In this document: positions 33,181 to 42,655 of the stretch, piece after piece
How the letters are laid out: the number at the start of each line of letters is the position of its first letter
Position numbering within the stretch: the first letter of the stretch is position 1
Assembly (NCBI GenBank): GCA_035299065.1
Contig: DATGXI010000172.1
Span: 1-50,596, forward strand
Length of the DNA: 50,596 nucleotides
DNA from: DASPJQ01 sp035299065
GTDB lineage: Bacteria > Bacteroidota > Bacteroidia > Flavobacteriales_D > UBA2798
Direction: 5' to 3'
Position numbers and translations under genes: made by a program
Notes under the pieces: model-generated
Told to the model about the DNA's origin: nothing
The model's input: only the letters and a program-made list of their open reading frames with translations
Database searches by the model: none

Positions 33181-34392
33181 CGTATGGTGGTTGATACTTT
33201 CTTCCAAATACGGGTGATTTTTCACACTCAATGGAGCCTTGCCTAAAGCACGCAACACCACGAACAGGAATATACCAAGGAAGAACAGGAACATACCTAT
33301 TTCCATTGCACCAAACTGCCAGTTCTTAAACATGGTAGCAGGCATTACCATTACAAATACATCCAACCAGTGGCCAACGAAAATAATTGAGCCAATACCG
33401 ATCAGGATTTTTGGGTTACGTTTTGCATCACGGCTCATCAAAATAAGCATTGGTAAGCTAAAGTTGATGATGAACATGATCCAGTAAATTGTTTTGTAGT
33501 TCTCATAACGGAACTGGTAGTAGGTAATCTCTTCTGGAATATTTGCGTACCAGATCAACATGTACTGGAAGAAGAACAAATACGACCAAAGGAATGAAAT
33601 GGCAAACATCCATTTTCCTAAGTCATGCAAGTGACTTTCGTTTACGTTCTCTAATTTGTCTTTACTTTTTAAGTGAAGTGTAATCATGATAAACACAATG
33701 ATTGCGCTTACCCACATACCGGCAAATGTATACCAGCCAAATAGTGTCGAGTACCAGTGTGTGTCAAGTGACATTAACCAGTCCCATGATTGTGTTGACG
33801 AGAATACGGCAAAGAATACAAGGAATAAAGCTCCTTTTTTGTAATTGATAAAGTGAATGCGCAATCCTCCTTCAATGTCTTCCTGCCTTGAACGTTTTTT
33901 GAACATATAAAGGAAAAGGATATAAACACCAAGGTAAACCAGTGTACGTCCCCAAAAGAATGGTTGGTTCAGGTATGCTCCTTTGCCGGCAATAATTGGG
34001 TCATAGTGGTGATGGTTTGGATCCATTACACCTTCATGCATCCAGTGGTAAAGGTGGTTATAGCCCAAAGAACCTGCTGCAAGAACAATTATGATTACAA
34101 CAGCTCCAACCGGAAGGAAACTGGCTACTGCTTCAAATATGCGTTTTAAAACAGTTCCCCAACCAGCTTCAGTTGCGTACTGGAGTGCTAAAAAGAATAA
34201 TGCACCTAAACCAATGGCAAAGAAGAAAAATCCGTTAACCAACAGGTTTGCCCAAAAACGCTGGTGTTGCAGTTCGCCCTCAAGACAACCTGTAAAGCAA
34301 CCAATGATGGTTGAAACAAGACCTACGCCAATCAATGCGTAAATCATGTTACTGCCTCTTTTTGATAATTTATATGTATTTGAATCGCTCAT
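33178..34392 (-). CDS. actF: Alternative complex III subunit F (quinol:cytochrome c oxidoreductase)
   Basis: ActF is one of two quinone-site membrane subunits of alternative complex III and is related to the C-terminal part of NrfD/PsrC. The 404-residue protein has about ten membrane helices. Conserved stretches are AAGSLGYNHLYHWMHEG, STQSWDWLMSLDTHWYSTLFGWY and FFQYMLIWYANIPEE. It stands in the standard actABCDEF order, directly before the oxidase genes. Confidence 0.94.
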   Translation of the reverse strand: MSDSNTYKLSKRGSNMIYALIGVGLVSTIIGCFTGCLEGELQHQRFWANLLVNGFFFFAIGLGALFFLALQYATEAGWGTVLKRIFEAVASFLPVGAVVIIIVLAAGSLGYNHLYHWMHEGVMDPNHHHYDPIIAGKGAYLNQPFFWGRTLVYLGVYILFLYMFKKRSRQEDIEGGLRIHFINYKKGALFLVFFAVFSSTQSWDWLMSLDTHWYSTLFGWYTFAGMWVSAIIVFIMITLHLKSKDKLENVNESHLHDLGKWMFAISFLWSYLFFFQYMLIWYANIPEEITYYQFRYENYKTIYWIMFIINFSLPMLILMSRDAKRNPKILIGIGSIIFVGHWLDVFVMVMPATMFKNWQFGAMEIGMFLFFLGIFLFVVLRALGKAPLSVKNHPYLEESINHHT

Positions 34393-34418
34393 ATCTCTTT
34401 TATTAAAAATCTATTTTA

Positions 34419-35048
34419 CTATTTTCCAGGTGCAGCTGCTGGTGCAGCAGTTGTATCAGCTGCAGGAGCTGGATACGTACCTCCGTTTTGTAAAGCTTTT
34501 ACCCAGAAAATTACTTTCCAGCGTTCTTCCTGGTTTAATTGGCCAGCGTGTGGGCCCATCATGTTTTTACCATAAGTAATGGTGTGGAACATTTTTCCTT
34601 CAGGCAATGTTTTTAATGCACCGCTGTAAGAAGGAATACCATCAAACTTTCCGTTCATAGCAATCTGGCCTTGTCCATCACCTTTTTCACCGTGGCAGTG
34701 CATACACATTTTGGTGTAAATCACTTTTCCTTCTTCCACAACAGATGCACTGTATGGAATTGGATTTTTAAGGTTCAAACCTGCGGCTTCGTAACCTTCA
34801 GGTGTATTTGGATATGCGTAAGGCATATTGAAAATGGCTTTTGACGCATCGGTGCTGAATGGAATTGTTCCATCAGGCGGAGTCTTTGCAGACAATTCAT
34901 CAGGGTGATGATAATCTACATAAGCTTCAACAGCACTTGAACGGTACATGTCAGGCATGTATTCGTACCCAGGACTGTTCGGATCTTTTGTACAGGCTGC
35001 AAGCGTTAACGCAGCAGCAACTGTAAGTATGTATTTTGAACGGATCAT
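34419..35048 (-). CDS. actE: Alternative complex III subunit E, monoheme cytochrome c lipoprotein
   Basis: The 209-residue protein starts with a lipoprotein signal (ALTLAAC, Cys19). It has one c-type heme site CMHCH (Cys115, Cys118, His119) followed by GEKGDGQG, and a distal Met region GKNMMGPHAGQL. The C-terminus is Ala/Pro-rich. ActE carries electrons from ActA toward the oxidase. It lies 5 bp after actD and 26 bp before actF. Confidence 0.95.
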   Translation of the reverse strand: MIRSKYILTVAAALTLAACTKDPNSPGYEYMPDMYRSSAVEAYVDYHHPDELSAKTPPDGTIPFSTDASKAIFNMPYAYPNTPEGYEAAGLNLKNPIPYSASVVEEGKVIYTKMCMHCHGEKGDGQGQIAMNGKFDGIPSYSGALKTLPEGKMFHTITYGKNMMGPHAGQLNQEERWKVIFWVKALQNGGTYPAPAADTTAAPAAAPGK

Positions 35049-35053
35049 CTTAA

Positions 35054-35593
35054 TTAAGCTTCTATTTCTCTAACATCAAGTTCAACAATTCCTGTAGACT
35101 TCAACAGGCTCTGAATTTTATCTTCGGTCATACCGTGATTTTCGGCAGTGCGAATTTCCAATACAAATTTGTCATCGGTAGTACGCGGATCAGGGTTGCG
35201 TGCAGGCATACCTGGTAATGTTTTGTTGCGTAACAAGTATGTTAACGCCATACCGTGAGCTGCACAGAAAACGGTAAACTCAAAAATTGGCGGAATAAAT
35301 GCAGGAAGGTTTTCCAACATGGTGCCATTTGGTTTACCACCCACAATCATTGGCCAGTCTGATATCATAAAATACTTGATACCAAAAATTGCTGTCATGG
35401 TTCCGGTGATCCCGTAAAGGAATGCACAAATACCCAAACGGGTGTGTTGTACGCCAATTACCGGATCAATTCCGTGAATTGGGAACGGTGAGAAAGCGTC
35501 ACTCACATGAACACCTTCGCCCACAAGCGTTTTTGCGCCTTCAAGGCACTTGTGGTCGTCATCATACATTGCGTAATATACTTTATTTGCCAT
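35054..35593 (-). CDS. actD: Alternative complex III subunit D (DUF3341)
   Basis: The 179-residue protein has an N-terminal cytoplasmic part (KVYYAMYDDDHKCLEGAKTL). Two membrane helices follow (about 58-80 and 98-122), then a C-terminal tail with DPRTTDDKFVLEIRT. This is the standard ActD/DUF3341 layout. ActD bridges the membrane subunits and has no cofactor. The gene follows actC after 20 bp. Confidence 0.94.
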   Translation of the reverse strand: MANKVYYAMYDDDHKCLEGAKTLVGEGVHVSDAFSPFPIHGIDPVIGVQHTRLGICAFLYGITGTMTAIFGIKYFMISDWPMIVGGKPNGTMLENLPAFIPPIFEFTVFCAAHGMALTYLLRNKTLPGMPARNPDPRTTDDKFVLEIRTAENHGMTEDKIQSLLKSTGIVELDVREIEA

Positions 35594-35613
35594 TGTCGTA
35601 AGTTCTTAGTTCG

Positions 35614-37026
35614 TTAGCTTGTTTTCCTGTATAAACCACCTTCAGCTTTCCACTGCTCTTCTTTATAGCTCTCACCTGAAGTTTTCAAAATTGATTTCAA
35701 CTCGTTTAATGCAAGTACCGGGAAGTAGCGTGCAAACAACAAGAAGAGTGTAAAGAAGATACCAATTGTTCCTACAAAGATTCCAATATCCACAAACGTA
35801 GGGTGGAACCAGGTCCAGCTTGATGGAACGTAATCACGGTGTAGAGACGTAACGATAATTACGAAACGCTCAAACCACATACCGATGTTTACGATGATTG
35901 ACATTACAAATGTAAAGGTCAAACTTCTCCTCCATTTTTTCACCCAGAAAAGCTGCGGTGAAATTACGTTACAGGTCATCATACTCCAGTACGACCATGC
36001 ATAGTCACCCGAGAAACGGTTGATGAACGCGTATGATTCATACTCTACTCCTGAATACCATGAAACAAATAACTCGGTTAAGTAAGCCACACCTACAATT
36101 GAACCTGTAACAATGATTACAATGTTCATGTACTCAACGTGCTTAACGGTTACATAGTTTTCAAGCTTCATTACCTTACGCATGATCAACAATAACGTTA
36201 ACACCATGGCGAAACCTGAGAATACGGCACCCGATACGAAATAAGGAGGGAAAATTGTTGTATGCCAGCCCGGAACAATTGAGGTGGCAAAGTCGGTTGA
36301 TACAATGGAGTGAACCGAGAATACAAGTGGTGTAGATAATCCTGCAAGAACCAACGAAACAATTTCAAAACGGTTCCATGCTTTTGCATTACCTGTCCAA
36401 CCAAAACTTAAAATGCTGTATACTTTTTTCGCCAAAGGTTTTGTCATCCTGTCGCGAATGGTTCCAAAGTCAGGAATCAAACCAATGTACCAGAATACAA
36501 GTGATACGGTGAAATAAGTTGAGATTGCAAACACGTCCCAAAGTAGTGGTGAGTTAAAGTTTACCCAAAGTGAACCAAACTGGTTTGGCAATGGTAATAC
36601 CCAATATGCACACCATATACGACCCATGTGCATTACAGGGAAAAGGGCCGCCATGATTACTGCAAAAATGGTCATTGCTTCTGCTGAACGGTTAACCGCC
36701 ATACGCCAGCGCTGACGGAATAACAACAATACCGCTGAGATAAGTGTTCCTGCATGCCCGATACCTACCCACCATACGAAGTTGGTAATATCCCAGGCCC
36801 AGTTTACTGTTTTATTCAAACCCCATGTTCCGATTCCCGTTCCAATGAGGTAGAAAATACAGCCTATACCCCACAAGGCAATGATACCTGCAATGGTGAT
36901 ACAGATGTACCATCCACGCGAAGCTTTTGACTCGATGGGCTTACAAATATCTTCCGAAATATCGTGGTAGGTCTTATGACCGTCAATTAACGGGATCCGG
37001 ATTTGTGCTTCTCTTACTGCTGACAT
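35614..37026 (-). CDS. actC: Alternative complex III subunit C (NrfD/PsrC-like, quinol site)
   Basis: The 470-residue protein has about ten membrane helices in the NrfD/PsrC pattern. Family stretches include TNFVWWVGIGHAGTLISAVLLLFRQRWR, MHMGRIWCAYWVLP and VVPGWHTTIFPPYFVSGA. It holds the main quinol-binding site of alternative complex III, next to the iron-sulfur chain of ActB. Start and length are normal for the family. Confidence 0.95.
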   Translation of the reverse strand: MSAVREAQIRIPLIDGHKTYHDISEDICKPIESKASRGWYICITIAGIIALWGIGCIFYLIGTGIGTWGLNKTVNWAWDITNFVWWVGIGHAGTLISAVLLLFRQRWRMAVNRSAEAMTIFAVIMAALFPVMHMGRIWCAYWVLPLPNQFGSLWVNFNSPLLWDVFAISTYFTVSLVFWYIGLIPDFGTIRDRMTKPLAKKVYSILSFGWTGNAKAWNRFEIVSLVLAGLSTPLVFSVHSIVSTDFATSIVPGWHTTIFPPYFVSGAVFSGFAMVLTLLLIMRKVMKLENYVTVKHVEYMNIVIIVTGSIVGVAYLTELFVSWYSGVEYESYAFINRFSGDYAWSYWSMMTCNVISPQLFWVKKWRRSLTFTFVMSIIVNIGMWFERFVIIVTSLHRDYVPSSWTWFHPTFVDIGIFVGTIGIFFTLFLLFARYFPVLALNELKSILKTSGESYKEEQWKAEGGLYRKTS

Positions 37027-37045
37027 GTGTAATGCTATTTAAAAG

Positions 37046-40000
37046 TTATGCGTGTTTCTCTTCTTTTTTTCCTTCTTCACCATGACCTTCATGATGACCG
37101 TGTTCTTTTTTCTTGATCACAAGTTTTGTGTCGTCAGTATTGCGAACTTTTACCTGGTAGTAAACATTCGGCTCAATACCTACTTCTTCCAACGCCATGT
37201 ATGCACGGTCAGTTTGTGATTCCTTGCGAACAATTGAAGTTGTATCATTCCAGTCGCCAAACTTGATTGCATCTGTTGGGCAAGCTTCCTGGCAGGCAGT
37301 TACTACATCGCCATCAATTAACTTACGACCATCTTTTTTCGCTTCAAGTTTGCCACCCTGGATACGCTGAACGCAGAATGAACATTTTTCCATAACACCA
37401 CGTGAACGTACAGTTACATCAGGGTTCAATACCCAACGTGCTGTGTCATCTGATGCAGGATTGAAATTTTTGAATTTTTTATAATCCTGGTAGTTAAACC
37501 AGTTAAACCTACGTACTTTATACGGACAGTTGTTTGCACAGTAACGGGTACCAATACAACGGTTGTACGTCATCTGGTTCAAACCTTCTTTGCTGTGTGT
37601 GGTAGCTAATACCGGACAAACTGTTTCGCATGGAGCATGGTTACAGTGGTGGCACAACATAGGCTGGAACAATACCTGCGGATTAGCAGCAGGAATTTCC
37701 ATTTTACTGTATGTTGAAATTACACCTTCACCTTTTTCTACTGCTGCATCCATTGTGGTGTCTGAGCTGTAGTAACGGTCAATACGCAACCAGTGCATAT
37801 CACGTGACCTGCGCACCTCATCCTTACCAACAACAGGAACGTTGTTTTCAGAATGACATGATATAATACAGTTACCACAACCAATACATGAGTTCAGGTC
37901 AATGGTCATTACCCAACGGTGACCCACATGCTCAATTGGGTGTTTTTCCCAAAGGTCAATGTCTTTAACCGATTTTTCGCCCTGGTCGTAGTATGCAACT
38001 TTATGTTCTTCGTTGTAATCGTCTTTTTTACCGTTTTTGTAAATGCTCCAGGTTGTTTCACGCAAAATTGAATCACGTTCCATTAAGGTGTGACTTGTTT
38101 GCGTTGATGCCAATGGATATGTTTCTCCTGTATCAGCAATTGAAACTCCACTTATTGTTGCATAGGTAATGTAACCACCGTTGAAGCTTGTTGCTGCAAA
38201 TGCATTTTTACCAATGGCTACTTTTTTGCCTTTATCATCCAACTCGTAATCGCCATACTCTTTTGTCTGGAATGCTGAGCGGCCAATGTTTTCTTCGTTG
38301 GCACCACGTCCATAACCCAATGCAATACCAATGGTGTTTTTAGCCTGGCCCGGTGAAGGGTAAACAGGTAATTCCAATGTTTCTTTGCCTAAGGTAACTT
38401 TCAGTTTTGTAGCAGGATATTTTTCTGCAATCAACATGTTGTAGCCTTTGGCTTCCATGTCAGCAGGGTTCATGGTAACATAGTTATCCCACGTTACGCG
38501 TGAAATTGGATCTGGTAATTCCTGTAACCAAGGGTTGTTTGCCTGTTGGCCATCGCCCATACCAATTTTTTGGTAATAGATAGCTTCCCAGTCAGAACCT
38601 TTCCACTTGTCAATTTCAGCACCTGCAGCACCTGCATTACCGGTCCACGCAAGTGGTGCGGTATACAATGGAGGCATTTGCTGTGTGTTTCCACCGTTGT
38701 GTAAATGGAAATTCCAGTACTCACCAAACGTTCCGAATTTCTGGTTTCCACCGTACATATCGTAACCATACTGTTTCCACAAACCTTTCATCAGGTCAAC
38801 AAATACAGTACTGTCTTTTACACGTTTTGCAAGACCTGTCCATACCAATAAACTTTCCTGCCATGCAGCAGTTTTGTATAATGGGCGAATAAGTGGTTGT
38901 TGAATCGAGTAGTGATCGTATTTCGGGTTGTGATCGTTCCACGCTTCCAGGTAGTGATGGTCAGGTGCAACATACGTACATGCTGAAGCAGTTTCATCAG
39001 CATAGCCCGAGAATGAAATAGAAAGTTTTGCGCCTTTAATTTTAGCAGCAACACCCAATGATTTAGGCAATGAATAAGCCGGGTTGCAACCGTAAATTAA
39101 AATCGCATCCTTGTCACTTAATTCATTGAATAATTTTTCTACCTCAGCGTCTTTACCCATGAACATGTTGATTGGGTTATTTACATTGAGGGTATTGTTA
39201 TAGTTTCCTAGTTCAAAGTTTAATGCATTTACAAGTATCTGTACATTCACATCGTTTGCACCGGCAACAACAAGGGTTTCGCCCTTGCCCATTTGCGCTT
39301 TCAGCATTTCGCCTGCAGCTTTGGTGTTTTTCATGATGGCATCAGAAACTTTTGCTGTTTGTTTACCGGTTACGTGCTGGTAAAGCGCAGCAATCACTTG
39401 TCCTTCTTCTGAAGGTTTAATGGCAACGCGTACGTCAGCATTTGAACCTGTAAGTGACAACGTGGTTTCAAACTGGAAGTGTTTGCTCATCCATTCGTTT
39501 TCAGCCTTGCGGTTTTTCAAATAGCCTACTGAGTTTTCATTCGTCAACATCCAGTTTCCAAGGAAATCGGCATTTACACCAACAATAACTTTTGCTTTTG
39601 AGAAATCATATGAAGGAATAATCCAGTATGCGGTGTCCTCTGGTTTGTCAGCAGGACCAAATGATTTTTGATGTGAATCGCGAATGGCGTTGTATGAAAT
39701 TGCATCATACTGTACCCATTTCACTTTATCGTCACCTGCAACAGGTGCAGGAGCTGGTTCTGTTTCATTGTTAGCAGGAACAACAACAGGAGCAGCAGCT
39801 GTAGTGTCATTGGCCAATACCTGTACAACAGGCTCAACCTTTTCACCCTTTAATTTTTTAGTAAAACGTGTAAGCGCATCCTGGCTTGAAGGTCCTGTTA
39901 TGGTATTGGTAAGCACATATACTTTACCACCGCCATTTACAACATCACCAAGTTCTTTTGAAACGGCTTCATCCAGTTTTGTCCATGAAATGGCTTTTCC

Positions 40001-40468
40001 TTTGGCAGTAGCCGATTGCAAACGTGCACTATCATACAAAGGCAGAACCGATGCAGTAATACGCGGGTGCAAAGCACCACCTGCAACACCGTACTGTTTG
40101 TTTCCTTTAATGTGGATAGGGCGACCTTCGCGGCTCTTTACCAAAATGCTTCCGAAAAGCTGACCATCGTAGTAAGAAGTAGCATACCATGAAGCAACAC
40201 CCGGAGTTACGTTCTCGGGTTTGTTTACATATGGAATGGTTTTTACCACAGGTGATTCACAAGCCGCAAGTGTTGCAGCCGCTAAGCTGAAACCTGCAAA
40301 CTTTAAGAAATCCCTTCTTGAGGTTGAGCTGTTAGCCATTGCTTGTGCATCGCCTAAAAATTCTTCCATTGGAAGATCTTCAGCAAACTCATTGGCTACT
40401 GTTTTCATGTAATTGGGATCCTTAGTAAGTTCTTCGGGACCTTTCCAATATATTTTGTTGTTACTCAT
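37046..40468 (-). CDS. actB: Alternative complex III subunit B (molybdopterin-like plus iron-sulfur fusion)
   Basis: The 1140-residue protein fuses a molybdopterin-oxidoreductase-like domain (about 90-780) to an iron-sulfur domain (about 790-1090). The N-terminus has a delayed Tat-like signal with Arg51-Arg52 (SRRDFLKFAG) and a lipobox LAAC (Cys70), the 'TAT-variant' arrangement. Cluster motifs follow in order: CIGCGNCIISC, CHHCNHAPCETVC, CIGTRYCANNCP, and CSFC with CQEACPTDAIKFGD. In the known structures the first domain lacks the molybdenum cofactor. An Ala/Pro-rich stretch lies at about 200-240. The C-terminus is His- and Lys-rich. Confidence 0.95.
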   Translation of the reverse strand: MSNNKIYWKGPEELTKDPNYMKTVANEFAEDLPMEEFLGDAQAMANSSTSRRDFLKFAGFSLAAATLAACESPVVKTIPYVNKPENVTPGVASWYATSYYDGQLFGSILVKSREGRPIHIKGNKQYGVAGGALHPRITASVLPLYDSARLQSATAKGKAISWTKLDEAVSKELGDVVNGGGKVYVLTNTITGPSSQDALTRFTKKLKGEKVEPVVQVLANDTTAAAPVVVPANNETEPAPAPVAGDDKVKWVQYDAISYNAIRDSHQKSFGPADKPEDTAYWIIPSYDFSKAKVIVGVNADFLGNWMLTNENSVGYLKNRKAENEWMSKHFQFETTLSLTGSNADVRVAIKPSEEGQVIAALYQHVTGKQTAKVSDAIMKNTKAAGEMLKAQMGKGETLVVAGANDVNVQILVNALNFELGNYNNTLNVNNPINMFMGKDAEVEKLFNELSDKDAILIYGCNPAYSLPKSLGVAAKIKGAKLSISFSGYADETASACTYVAPDHHYLEAWNDHNPKYDHYSIQQPLIRPLYKTAAWQESLLVWTGLAKRVKDSTVFVDLMKGLWKQYGYDMYGGNQKFGTFGEYWNFHLHNGGNTQQMPPLYTAPLAWTGNAGAAGAEIDKWKGSDWEAIYYQKIGMGDGQQANNPWLQELPDPISRVTWDNYVTMNPADMEAKGYNMLIAEKYPATKLKVTLGKETLELPVYPSPGQAKNTIGIALGYGRGANEENIGRSAFQTKEYGDYELDDKGKKVAIGKNAFAATSFNGGYITYATISGVSIADTGETYPLASTQTSHTLMERDSILRETTWSIYKNGKKDDYNEEHKVAYYDQGEKSVKDIDLWEKHPIEHVGHRWVMTIDLNSCIGCGNCIISCHSENNVPVVGKDEVRRSRDMHWLRIDRYYSSDTTMDAAVEKGEGVISTYSKMEIPAANPQVLFQPMLCHHCNHAPCETVCPVLATTHSKEGLNQMTYNRCIGTRYCANNCPYKVRRFNWFNYQDYKKFKNFNPASDDTARWVLNPDVTVRSRGVMEKCSFCVQRIQGGKLEAKKDGRKLIDGDVVTACQEACPTDAIKFGDWNDTTSIVRKESQTDRAYMALEEVGIEPNVYYQVKVRNTDDTKLVIKKKEHGHHEGHGEEGKKEEKHA

Positions 40469-40495
40469 AAATCCTTATCCTCGGTTTCAATAATA

Positions 40496-41857
40496 TTAAT
40501 AGTGACATTTTGAACATTCCCATCCGCCCATGTCTTTCACGGTGATGTTTTCATCATCAAGATGTTTCTGGTACAATTTCTTGTCAAGCATTAAGCGCTT
40601 TTTCATTTCATCGTAATAACCATTCTTGTCCATTTGAACTTTTGCCTGGGCATGACAGTCAATACACCAACCCATTGTTAAGGTAGGGCGGTCGCCAAAC
40701 TTAATGTTGGCATCAACGTTAGCCTGCATTGTATTTAAATACGTGTGTGGTTGAATGCGTGCAACGTCCATTTCTTCCATTTTACCATGACACTGGCTGC
40801 AATCCAATTTACCAGCTACAACGTGTTGTGAGTGGTTGAAGTAAGCGTGATCAGGCAATGCGTGAACTTTAACCCACTTGATTGGTTCAGTTTTAGCATT
40901 TTCAATGTAAACGTTGTTTTCAGGATCAAAACCAACAGCTTTATAGATTTTTGCAATCTCTTCTTTGCCGGTAATGGTTCCTTCTTTTATGTTTTTGTGA
41001 CAGTTCATACACACCATTGGGGTAGGTAAACTTGCCGTACGCGATTTCTCAACGGTTGAGTGACAGTATTGACAATTGATCTTATTAATTCCTGCGTGAA
41101 CCTCGTGTGAGAACCAAATTGGCTGTGTTGGGCGGTATCCTTCGTAAACACCAATATCTTTTAACCCGTACCATCCTGCTGAAAGCAACATGAAGGTTAA
41201 GAAAATACCAATTACTGAAACCAGTTTTTTATTTGCCCACATCCAGCTACGTGCTTCTTTTGAGTAAGTTGACCTTTCATCAACCGGTTTGTTTAAGTGT
41301 TGAAGTTGGGCACGTGTTAATTGCTTGCGTACACCACCCATTCCAAGAGCAATGGCAGTAAATATTACACCCAGTACAATCAGCCACATGGTCCAGCTGC
41401 TTCCCTCTTCTTCAAATTTTTGATCAAAATAAGCCTTGTCGTGAGCGGTTGCAGCACCTGCTTTTGGTCCTTCCTCTGTAAAATTATCAGCGTAAGCAAG
41501 AACGGCATCAACCTCTTCCTTATTCAACATTTGTGCTGACATGATAGGCGTACCTTTTGCATCGTATTTTGCTTTCAGGTCTTTTGCATAAGGAACAGCC
41601 TTTGCTGTTGCAGCCGGATCTTTAACCCAGTTGTAAATCTCCTCGGCAACACCGGCATCAGACCATCGTTGTTTTGCACCTTTAAGGGCTGGTCCCACCA
41701 TTGCGTTAACAGGGTGATGACAAGAAGCACAATTTGCCTTAAAAAGTGCTTTACCATCAGGCTGTGCGAAAGCTGATTTTTGAAATCCAACAAGAGATAG
41801 GAAAAGGGTCGCCATCAGCGTTATTCCCTTAATTTTCCAAGCAGAGCATTTACTCAT
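40496..41857 (-). CDS. actA: Alternative complex III subunit A, hexaheme cytochrome c
   Basis: The 453-residue protein has a signal peptide (TLFLSLVGFQKSAFAQ) and six CxxCH sites, with heme His at residues 47, 266, 287, 357, 402 and 452. The first belongs to a separate N-terminal monoheme cytochrome domain (about 34-128). It is followed by two membrane helices (about 155-173 and 212-229) and then the pentaheme part. The pentaheme region matches classical ActA, so the protein is longer by one heme domain than ActA of Rhodothermus. The last site ends one residue before the stop. It is the first gene of the operon. Confidence 0.93.
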   Translation of the reverse strand: MSKCSAWKIKGITLMATLFLSLVGFQKSAFAQPDGKALFKANCASCHHPVNAMVGPALKGAKQRWSDAGVAEEIYNWVKDPAATAKAVPYAKDLKAKYDAKGTPIMSAQMLNKEEVDAVLAYADNFTEEGPKAGAATAHDKAYFDQKFEEEGSSWTMWLIVLGVIFTAIALGMGGVRKQLTRAQLQHLNKPVDERSTYSKEARSWMWANKKLVSVIGIFLTFMLLSAGWYGLKDIGVYEGYRPTQPIWFSHEVHAGINKINCQYCHSTVEKSRTASLPTPMVCMNCHKNIKEGTITGKEEIAKIYKAVGFDPENNVYIENAKTEPIKWVKVHALPDHAYFNHSQHVVAGKLDCSQCHGKMEEMDVARIQPHTYLNTMQANVDANIKFGDRPTLTMGWCIDCHAQAKVQMDKNGYYDEMKKRLMLDKKLYQKHLDDENITVKDMGGWECSKCHY

Positions 41858-41900
41858 AAATATTCTTAAAATGCGTTAAAACGTACGTTTACTCAAGCGG

Positions 41901-41908
41901 CAAATTTA
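41901..41908 (-). promoter_or_regulatory. -7 box of the act-cox operon promoter
   Basis: TAAATTTG on the minus strand matches TAnnTTTG in full, about 43 bp before the actA start. No TTG is found at the usual -33 distance, so the promoter may depend on an activator bound further upstream (see the direct repeats at 41936-41964). Confidence 0.55.
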
Positions 41909-41935
41909 TGTGGCAAACCTATTCGTGATGCTGTT

Positions 41936-41964
41936 TTGTCATAAATTTGTCACAACAAGTGTCA
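41936..41964. promoter_or_regulatory. TTGTCA direct repeats upstream of the act-cox operon, candidate activator site
   Basis: TTGTCA occurs at 41936-41941 and 41947-41952, with GTGTCA at 41959-41964. The spacings are 11 and 12 bases, about one helical turn each. They lie 28 to 56 bp behind the -7 box of actA. Direct repeats at one-turn spacing are a common layout for OmpR-type regulators. The rest of the divergent 276-bp region up to 42133 shows only a weak hairpin (AGCCTT/AAGGCT near 42076). Confidence 0.45.
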
Positions 41965-42133
41965 ATTTAAAACGATTCTAAATAAGCTCGTTTTGGGCGG
42001 TTTCATAATCAGTAATTTATAAACGCTTCGGCCTGTTTTCAAGGTTTTTAGCCGTAATTTTTGATAAAAAACCCTAAGCCTTTATCCAAGGCTCAAAAAA
42101 TGGTGCTTTATTTGCAAAACGCATTCATACAAC

Positions 42134-42655
42134 ATGAAAAATCTCTTATTGGTCGTTGTTTTTGGGTTTTCGCTCAACTGTTTTGGACAGCAGGGCGACC
42201 AGTGGAAACTTTATCCCGGTGCTGCCGACACCACCAAAATACCCCCATCGCCTGAGAATGGCCGCATCAAAACATTTGAACTTGATTTTAGCGGCAAACC
42301 AGGCGAGGCAAAAGTGGTGAAGGACGAGCGCATAACCAATCTTACAACCTGGATTGGTACACCCCAAAAAGGAAGTGGTACTGTACAGTTAAAAGGCTAC
42401 CGCGTACAGCTGGTATTTGATTCAGACAAGGACAATGTAAACGGCATGCGTGCACAATACCAAAGCCAGTATAACGAGAACCCCGCTTACGTTGATTATT
42501 TACAACCCAATTTTCGCTTGCGTGTAGGCAATTTTCGCACCCGTTTACAGGCTGAACAGTGGGCCAACGAGATCATTAAAAGTTTTCCTGATGCGGTAAT
42601 TGTTGAAGACTGGATTGAACTGCCGGAACTCAAAATTTCGGAGGAGAGGAAGTAG
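42134..42655 (+). CDS. SPOR domain-containing exported protein
   Basis: The 173-residue protein has a signal peptide (MKNLLLVVVFGFSLNCFGQ). A Pro/Asp-rich linker leads to a C-terminal SPOR domain (about 88-162), seen as YRVQLVFDSDKDNVNGM and FRLRVGNFRTRLQAEQWANE. SPOR domains bind septal peptidoglycan lacking stem peptides, so a periplasmic cell-division or wall role is likely. It is divergent from the act operon. Its stop codon TAG is the first part of a heptamer array. Confidence 0.88.
   Translation: MKNLLLVVVFGFSLNCFGQQGDQWKLYPGAADTTKIPPSPENGRIKTFELDFSGKPGEAKVVKDERITNLTTWIGTPQKGSGTVQLKGYRVQLVFDSDKDNVNGMRAQYQSQYNENPAYVDYLQPNFRLRVGNFRTRLQAEQWANEIIKSFPDAVIVEDWIELPELKISEERK

Noticed and set aside
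39684..40163. A 159-codon plus-strand frame
   Set aside because: It is antisense to actB over the Ala/Pro-rich region and has no features of a real protein.
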